Shown here piece after piece: positions 57,396-64,000 of a stretch of 64,000 bases of DNA. The stretch's first letter is position 1. Each line of letters opens with the position of its first letter. The notes below the pieces were generated by a model. That model was not told where the DNA came from, made no database searches, and saw only the letters and a program-made list of their open reading frames with translations. The position numbers were made by a program, and so were the translations under genes. This stretch comes from Moniliella sp. 'wahieum' (Eukaryota > Basidiomycota > Moniliellomycetes > Moniliellales > Moniliellaceae): contig RSEE01000045.1 in assembly GCA_003971905.1 (NCBI GenBank), positions 62,001 through 126,000 of the forward strand. Reading direction: 5' to 3'.

Positions 57396-57743
57396 ATGAC
57401 GGTTGACCAGGCGCGCAGCACACTTTGGGTATGCTACTTTGTGTTTGCTGCGCTCAGCGATCGAGGGGGACTGGCGGCCGTTGGTAGGTATGGGGTGGGG
57501 GTACCGGGAACAGGTGCCGTGGATCTTATTTGGACGTGTTGGGAGCCGAGTTTGATACTGGTATGTTGGGTCCCTTGCGCCCCGATTGGTTCCCAAGCGC
57601 ATGTGGAGGGGAAGATGAGTGGGGTGTGTGCGTGTGGGTAACGCGCTAACAAGGCATGTTTGAATGCTGTGCTTCTTGTGGCGATGTAGGTCGAACGGTT
57701 TGCGGTCAGGTTGGCGCAGGCCATCGCCGAGGCTCACACCTAA
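57396..57743 (+). CDS. short two-exon reading frame, unrecognised (possibly 3' end of the preceding gene)
   Basis: ATG 57396 opens MTVDQARSTLWVCYFVFAAL and reads to WTCWEPSLIL. An intron with GTATGT donor at 57561 and GATGTAG acceptor ending 57689 joins it in phase to VERFAVRLAQAIAEAHT and a stop at 57741-57743. The clean splice fit and the amphipathic last helix argue for real coding sequence. It lies 50 bp after the preceding stop on the same strand, so it may be the C-terminus of that gene, split by a frame error. Confidence 0.4.
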
Positions 57744-58620
57744 CGCGGAACCCCCCCCCCCCGCCCTTTTCTCTCGCCTTCCCGACCGCTGCCGACGTAC
57801 TAGGGCTGCAGGTGAAGAAGGGAGAGGGCGCCGCGGCCCATCGCCAAGCTGCTTTCCTATAGCACCCTTCCGCTTTGGAGGGCCGAGGCAGGCGGTAGGA
57901 TGCGGATTGGATCGACTCCCTACTGTGTTGTACAAGGATTGGACTCTGTACTATTGTCCTTCGAATGTTGAACAGGTTGAGAAAGCGTGAATGAGCCGTT
58001 TGCCGTGGGTGCCTGTGCCGGGTCGGAGCAGCGACGTGGACGAACGGAGTGAGAGCATGTGGGAGAACCCCGATGATCGGTGGCATGATGACACCTCGAA
58101 ACAAAAGCAAGCAACGCCCAACAACCCACCTACCCTCTCTACGTTCTGGCCAATCCAAATTCTACCGCAGTTACTATACAGATATAAAAAAGAGCTACTA
58201 CAAATGCGACACGAAAGCTAGGATGATTAATACAGCTCACCTCGCGGACCCCACGCCGCTACAACTACCCACCCAAGCGCTAAGGTACAGGCCCATACGA
58301 TGTGTCCATAGTGCAGAGAGCAGAAACCCATCCGGGAACAGAATGGACAGAGGCACAAAGAATGGGCGGGAGACAAGGGTGGGTAGCGAGAAGCATGGGG
58401 GGGCGAAGTGGGTGAGCGGCGAAGAGGCGAAGGAAGCGAAGAAGCGAGGAGGCGAAGTGGCGAAAGTGGAGTTATAACCAAGTGAGGCAACGATTTGCGA
58501 TGCATAGGCAGGAGGAGAGTAAAGGAGGGTGTGAAGGGAGAAAAGAGTGAGAGTAAGCGAAAGTGCATGGAGGGGGATTAGGCCTTAGGAAGGGAAGGCA
58601 ACAATGGTGGTTGCTTCCCT
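57744..58620. other. gap between the unknown plus-strand gene and the PDR stop
   Basis: No gene was recognised in about 880 bp. A C run is at 57752-57763, and from 58350 the plus strand is purine-rich, which would be a pyrimidine-rich 3' UTR of the PDR transcript. Confidence 0.45.
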
Positions 58621-61600
58621 TTAGCGGTTGGAGAAGCGGAGGTACTTGGTGCACAACATGCAGACCGCAATGTTGAACAGGATGAAGGCCGACTCGTCTA
58701 AAGGGGGAGGCACAAGTCAGTGGCTCGGTAGGTGGAGACAAAGAGACAAAAAAGAGGTAAAGGGGATAAGAGAAACGAAACGTACAGCCAAAGTATGCGG
58801 CACGGTTGCCGGCCGAGATGGTAAGGGGAATAAAGAACTCGTCGCCCACCTTGAGAGAGCAGTAGTGGCAGTCCGAGGTGGCCGATGGGTTTTCCAGGTA
58901 CCCGCCAACTTCTTTGATGTAGTTGCCCATCCACATGTCGCATGTCTGGTTTGCTGGCGGGCTGACAACGGCAAATTCGCTCGCGCTGCAGTGGACAGGT
59001 TGTTTGTGGAACTGGTTCGAGATAAGCGAAGCAATAGGAAGCTGTACAAACACGAAAAAGGTCAGTTCCCAGCTCAATCCAAACCCCCACAAGAGCGCCA
59101 CAAAAAACACGTACCGAATGGGATTAACATTGTAGAGGAACTGGAAAAGATGCGGTTGTCATCTGGGGCGGAGGCACCATGACAACCGCAAGTGAGCGAG
59201 AGAATTAGAGTGAGGAAAGGCACAAAGAGCTGGGCAATGTACACCGAAGGGCAGAAGGGGCAATCATGGCGCCCACAGTGACCGAGAAGGCTTCCGTCAT
59301 GAGCGACATGACAAAGAAGAAGCCGGCACGGTTGCTGTTGGGGTCAAAGCCCACCATGTAGTAGAGAAGCAGGAAGAAGACCAGAGCGCAGGCAATTCCG
59401 TAGGGAATCTCCGAAATGAGTTGCGTGAGCGCAAACACGTCCCGCCTGAACTCTTACTCGTCTCCTCGCGAATCCAGACGGAACGGTTGGTGATCCAGAA
59501 GGGCATGATTTGCGCAATGATAATGGCCGGAATGACAGCAAGCATGAACAGCGCGAACACCATGTACTGCACCGCTTCGACCGTGTGCTTGAGGCGAAGC
59601 ATAAGCGACCAGTCAACAACGCAAACGCCATGTGCTGGATGATACGCGTGTACTGGTAACTGGGCTGGCGCCACGTCGAGCGCATGGTGCGCTGCAGAAC
59701 AACCAGGAATTGGGTCTTGAACGAAGCCGCGTATTCACGCGTCGCAACCGTCGGGGCAGGCTTGGCAGCGCCCTCGGCGTTGATCTCAGCAATCTGCCGC
59801 AAGTTGTCCTGGTACAGATCTGACTCCTTGTACCACTCTGCCCAGTCCTTGGGACCCATGCGGGGCTGCGAACCGGCACCAATCGCGTCCAGCATAAACT
59901 CGGCCGGGTTGGCGTCATGCGGGGGGAGCGCCACGCTGAGCAAAGTAATCCAAATGTCCTGGGCATCGTGACCAATGGGGCCAAAGTAAACCACCTGGCC
60001 ACCGCGTTGCAACAGCAAAAGACGGTCAAACTGCTCAAACAGCAGAGCCGAAGGTTGGTGGATCGTGCGAGAATCGTCATACCATTGTCGGCCCAGCTTG
60101 CGCAGAGACGGCAAATCGTGTAGGCCGACTGACCATCCAGACCCGAAGTAGGCTCATCCAAGAAGCACAGCATCGATGGCTTGGCGCGCCAACTCAACGC
60201 CAATTGTCACGCGCTTGCGGTCACCAACACCAAGACCAAAGCCGGGGAAACACAATGATGGCATCGGCCAAGTCGTTGAGCTCAAGCATCTCGATAATGT
60301 CCTCGACGTATGGTCCTTGGCTTCCTTGCGACATCCGCCGGTTGACGCAGGTACGCCGAAAACCGGAACGCCTCCCGAACACTGCACATGGGCTCGTGAA
60401 TGTCTTGCTGCTCGGCGTACCCACACTGGCGCTGGAACGAAAGATCAATGGGCTTGCCCTCGATCAACCGGTCGCCCTCAATCACACCAATAGTCTTCCG
60501 GTCGGCCAAAACATCCAGCAAAGTCGTCTTACCCGCACCCGAAGAACCCATCAGGGCCGTCATGGTACCGGGCTTGACAAATCCATCGACCGAATCCAGC
60601 AAAAGCCGGTGGCCACCCTTGACAGGCACCGTGTACTTGAGGTTGGACCAGGTAAAGGCTTGACCCTCCACATCCAGAACCAAGTCGTCCTGTTCCTCCT
60701 TGCTCTCCATACGGGCTTCCTTACGCGTCTTCAAGCGCTCGTCACGGGCCTTCTCATCCTTCGAAGGGGGCTTGGTAACGGTCAACGCAGCCGCAAACGA
60801 ACCTTGAGTTTGCACCTCCACGGCCAAACATCCCATTCCGACGAACCCAGCCAAAAAGGCAAAAAGGATACCAATGTTGCGCCACATCTGCCCCTCCTTG
60901 TACTGGAACTGGGCAGTGAGGTAGGTCATGCCGTCCACGATCGGGTTGCCAGGAACAGCACCCGCCACATTGCAGATTTGGTTGGGCGTGAGATGGGTGG
61001 GGTAACCAGGGCCACTAGGGACCAAGGACGAACCAGCGCAAGTGAATTTCTGGTGCCGGAACTCATTGATCATAAGAGCGCTGAAGGCGTAGTAGACGGC
61101 TGAGAGAAAGAAAAAAAAATGAAGGTTAGTAGGCGAAGGCAAGACAAAGACGAGATGAAGTGAACGTACGGTTCAAGTAACTGATCCAGTAATTCCACCG
61201 CGGCATCTTGTTCTGCGGCATCACATATCCAGCCCAAAGGACGAGCATGGAGATGATAACAGCTGCAAGACGCGCGGCACCGAAGAAGTTGCGGCTCACA
61301 ACCCCAAAGAAGGAGAAGAGAGCACGGAATGCGTAGTAACTGACAATAACTGCCAACCACGCCGTCCAGAAAGCCGCAGCATTCAAACCTAGAATCAGAA
61401 CAAAAATATCAGTAGATGGTCCACACAAAAAAGAAGAAGAAACGGAAAAAAAACGTACGAAGACCAGCCATGAAGTAGATGATGATGACGAAGAGCGTCA
61501 CACGCGGGATACCAAAGGGCATGTCGGCACACAGACCCGCCACGAACGAAGCCGACGGACGGTAAAACGCAAAGGAAGTTTGACGAGCCAGGATTGGGGA

Positions 61601-63341
61601 CCGAGCATTTGCACCGGAAGTTCCGAAAACGAAGTGAGGGAGTTGAACAGAAGCATCATGAACAGCGCACCGCCACGGGTGAAGATGCCCGAAGTGAGTT
61701 CCGGTTGCTTGAAGAACATACCACCAGCAATGAGGGCAATGATGGTCGAGGTAACGTACGACATGAAGATATCAAACGGATCACCGAGCTGCATCTGCAT
61801 TTGGCGAATAAAGATGGCATGCACCTGCAGCGGGTAAGAGACGACATACTTAGACCTGGACGAAACACCGGCGTGCTTCTGATCCTTGACAGCAGCACGG
61901 AACTCGTCCTGGTTGACCTTGAGCTCAGCCTGAACCTGAGCATCGTAGTCGTCCCGGTCAGACAGGGTACGCTTGTAAATGTCGCTAGCTTCGAAAGCAG
62001 CCTCCATCGCCTCGGGCGTAGTGGGCACAGTGGCCGGGTCGACGCCCTTAGCAAAGGCGCGGGTCTGGGGGTCCGTGCAGGAGGTGATCCAGTCGGCCGA
62101 AGTGGACCGCGGGCGGTCGAGGAAGCCCATGTTGATAAAGTACTGCCGGGCCTCGTCCCGCGGGCCATAGTACATGCAACGGCCCTCGTCAATGACAAGC
62201 ACCTTGTCACACTGGTTGAAGATGCCCTCGGAAGCCTGGTACACCGTCACAAACGACGTGGTTTGAGTCATGTCGGTCAAGATACGAATCGACTTGGCAT
62301 AGTCCAACGCCGTCGAAGCGTCCAGACCACGGGTGGAGTTGTCCCAAGCCATGACAGAGGCGCCGGCCGTCAACACCTCCAGAATCGACACACGCTTCCG
62401 CTCACCCCGACACACCGCGGACGGTGGCCGAACCGACAAGGGTATCCTTGGTGTGCGAAATGTTGACCATCTTGAGAAGTGTGTCGCGCATCATGGCGCG
62501 GAACTCGGCCCTGGTGTACCCAGGCAGGGGGGTGCGGTGGCTCTTAAGGCGCAGCGCAAAGTCAAGCGTGCGGCCGACAGTAAGGGTGGCAAGATGGTTG
62601 TCATCCTCCTCCGAATACAGGACTTCACCTTGGTAGCGCTTGCCCATTTCCTTGGCGGGAATGCCACCATAGGAAACCTCACCGTCCACGGCAATAAAGC
62701 CTTCCCGACGGTTGGCAATCGACTGAAGGAATGGGAGCAGCCAGCACCGGGGCGACCAATGACCAGCACCATCTCACCAGGCCGAGCACAGCCTTGGAAG
62801 TTCTGGAGAATGAAACGCTCCTTGGGAGCAAAAGGGTCGTAGCCAAACAGCTTGCACAGGTCGACAAGGGGGCCAATAACCTCAAACAGAGCCATCGAAG
62901 GGATGGTGGGCACGTTCATGTCGGTACTGCTCGGAGCGGGACGGCAAGATCATGCCAACTGACACCAAGCGCCTTGCGCTTCCACCCGACCGACTCGGCT
63001 TCGGGCTGGATCGTGCCGATAAACTCGCGGAGGTCGAAGGGGACATACTCGTCCGCATCGGCAGTGCCCCCCGCCGCCTTCTCCACATCGGTCGCCTTGA
63101 CATTTTTCGCTCTCCTCGAGGGCAGTGGCATTACTGGAACGACGAGTGTGGGTGGTGCGGCCGCCGGCCGAGGTGACGCGGGTAAGCTCGGCCTTGGCAG
63201 CGTCAACGTCCACGTGGTGTTCGTCGGCGGGGGGCTGTGGTCAACGTAGGGGTGGGTGTGGCCATAGTCGCGGTCGCGGGCGGCCACGTTGGCCGACTCG
63301 GCGTGGATGCGCGACGAGACGGGCGCGAGATCGACACCCAT
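58621..63341 (-). CDS. PDR-type ABC transporter (ABCG family, CDR/PDR5-like)
   Basis: A full-size plasma-membrane efflux pump with the reverse (NBD-TMD)2 order. From ATG 63341 ([16 protein letters not shown]) the minus strand gives an ABC_N region ([20 protein letters not shown]), then NBD1 (about 62800-62170) with [17 protein letters not shown] (Walker A), [11 protein letters not shown] (signature) and [13 protein letters not shown] (the degenerate Walker B of PDR proteins). TMD1 (about 61900-60850) includes [23 protein letters not shown]2 (about 60680-59960) has [51 protein letters not shown] and [23 protein letters not shown]2 ends [19 protein letters not shown] at the stop complementary to 58621-58623. 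Introns fit about 61388-61455, 61090-61170, 59120-59250 and 58700-58790. One-base breaks occur, for example near 62735, 62410, 60500-60060 and 59460. Substrate unknown; azole or toxin efflux is typical of the family. Confidence 0.93.
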
Positions 63342-63438
63342 CGTGGCGGGATGGGCGGGGAGGGGCAAGTGAGGCGGGGGTGGGGCGACGGGGAGGGAAT
63401 GGGATCGGCGAGGGCCGGAGTGCGGGCGAGGGCGTGGG

Positions 63439-63446
63439 ATATATAC
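63439..63446 (-). promoter_or_regulatory. TATA box of the PDR transporter
   Basis: The minus strand reads gtatatatc about 98 bp upstream of the ATG at 63341, in a GC-rich setting where such a word stands out. Confidence 0.5.
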
Positions 63447-63624
63447 GGGAGCGGGCGCGGGCAGAATGCACATTCGGCAGCCAAAGCACCGCCGGGGCGT
63501 CGTGCTGCGGGCTGCGCTGTGCTGCCTGCCGTGCCCTGCGTCGCCGCGGCCGCGCCATGGACCGCCCGGGGCGACCTGCGCGCGTCGGCGGCACAACACC
63601 TGCCCCCGTGCGGGCCCCGGCCAG

Positions 63625-63645
63625 GTCACGCGTCACGCGTCATGC
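63625..63645. promoter_or_regulatory. double ACGCGT (MCB-like) element upstream of the PDR transporter
   Basis: The stretch tcacgcgtcacgcgtcatgc carries two ACGCGT cores 8 bp apart, the same spacing as upstream of KRE6. A single tcacgcgtcac lies at 63805-63815. Confidence 0.45.
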
Positions 63646-64000
63646 AGGTGTGCCTCTGCGCTGCCACACCGCCGCCACAGCGCCCCGCCGCCGCCCCCCG
63701 CGCAGCCGCCGATTCGGTTGGGCAGCGGGCTGCCTCTATGCCGCCCGCCGACACCTGCCCGTGGCATGAAACCAACACGCAGCAGCTTCTACGTTCCATG
63801 CCTCTCACGCGTCACTTGCACGTCACACGCTGCTCTGCAACGCTGCCTCTGCGCTGCGCCTCCCCCGCCCGCGGGCATCCGCGGCCCGCCAATCCCGCGG
63901 CGCTGCGGATGCTTTGCTTGGCACTGCCCCACTGCCCCGCAGGTTTTTCTCGCTGGCTCACGCTCTCCCGCTGAGCAGCACCCATTCAGTTCATGCCTTC

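Larger units (their letters stand above)
63342..64000. other. upstream region of the PDR transporter
   Basis: GC-rich sequence without a recognised gene to the right edge. It contains the TATA-like word at 63439-63446, a double ACGCGT element at 63625-63645 and a further ACGCGT copy at 63806-63815. A gene starting beyond the window cannot be excluded. Confidence 0.45.

Overview
The window looks like nuclear DNA of a basidiomycete fungus, possibly a smut relative or another intron-poor lineage. The reasons are short introns (about 60-70 nt, GTACGT/GTATGT/GTGAGT donors, CTAAC-like branch points), eukaryotic tRNAs including one with an intron, GC-rich genes in gaps full of short repeats, and fungal-specific families (KRE6/SKN1 glucan synthesis, PDR-type ABC pump, Zn2Cys6 regulator, Ldb17/SPIN90). 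The lineage is inferred from these traits, not proven.

Layout: 0.3-3.9 kb (-) an SH3-RasGEF of the CDC25 type; 4-11 kb gene-poor, with a solo LTR at 8.7-9.3 kb flanked by a perfect 5-bp target duplication; 11.3-13.7 kb (-) a single-pass membrane protein of unknown function; 15.8-16.8 kb (+) an unrecognised gene; 17.3-19.9 kb (-) KRE6/SKN1; 21.0-22.7 kb (-) the DEAD-box helicase HAS1; 22.7-32.3 kb a gene desert holding one small secreted double-psi beta-barrel protein (27.4 kb) and a second copy of the LTR (29.2-30.0 kb); 32.3-35.9 kb (+) an F-BAR/RhoGAP protein (RGD1 type); 36.5-37.1 kb (+) NAC alpha (EGD2); 38.2-39.7 kb (+) a DMT/EamA transporter; tRNA-Thr and tRNA-Phe at 40.5 and 41.4 kb (-); 41.6-42.5 kb (+) a maltose-acetyltransferase-like enzyme; 43.1-45.0 kb (+) a Zn2Cys6 regulator; 45.3-49.9 kb (+) TRAPPII subunit TRS130; 50.0-52.9 kb (-) LDB17/SPIN90; 53.4-57.7 kb (+) one or two unrecognised, repeat-rich genes; 58.6-63.3 kb (-) a PDR-type ABC transporter.

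The set is mostly housekeeping and cell-surface or polarity biology: Ras and Rho signalling (CDC25-like, RGD1), actin patch (LDB17), trafficking (TRS130), wall glucan (KRE6), ribosome biogenesis (HAS1), co-translational sorting (EGD2) and efflux (PDR). No biosynthetic cluster, CRISPR or clear new defence system is visible.

Two features stand out. First, nearly every conserved gene is interrupted by single-base frame breaks, often in short homopolymers, while both flanking pieces stay well conserved. This looks more like residual sequence error than gene death, so all CDS spans are given as loci. Second, the gaps carry recurring short palindromic words (TGTCACATG, TTGAACGTT, TCACGCGTCACGCGT, ATCGATGATC) that no gene explains.
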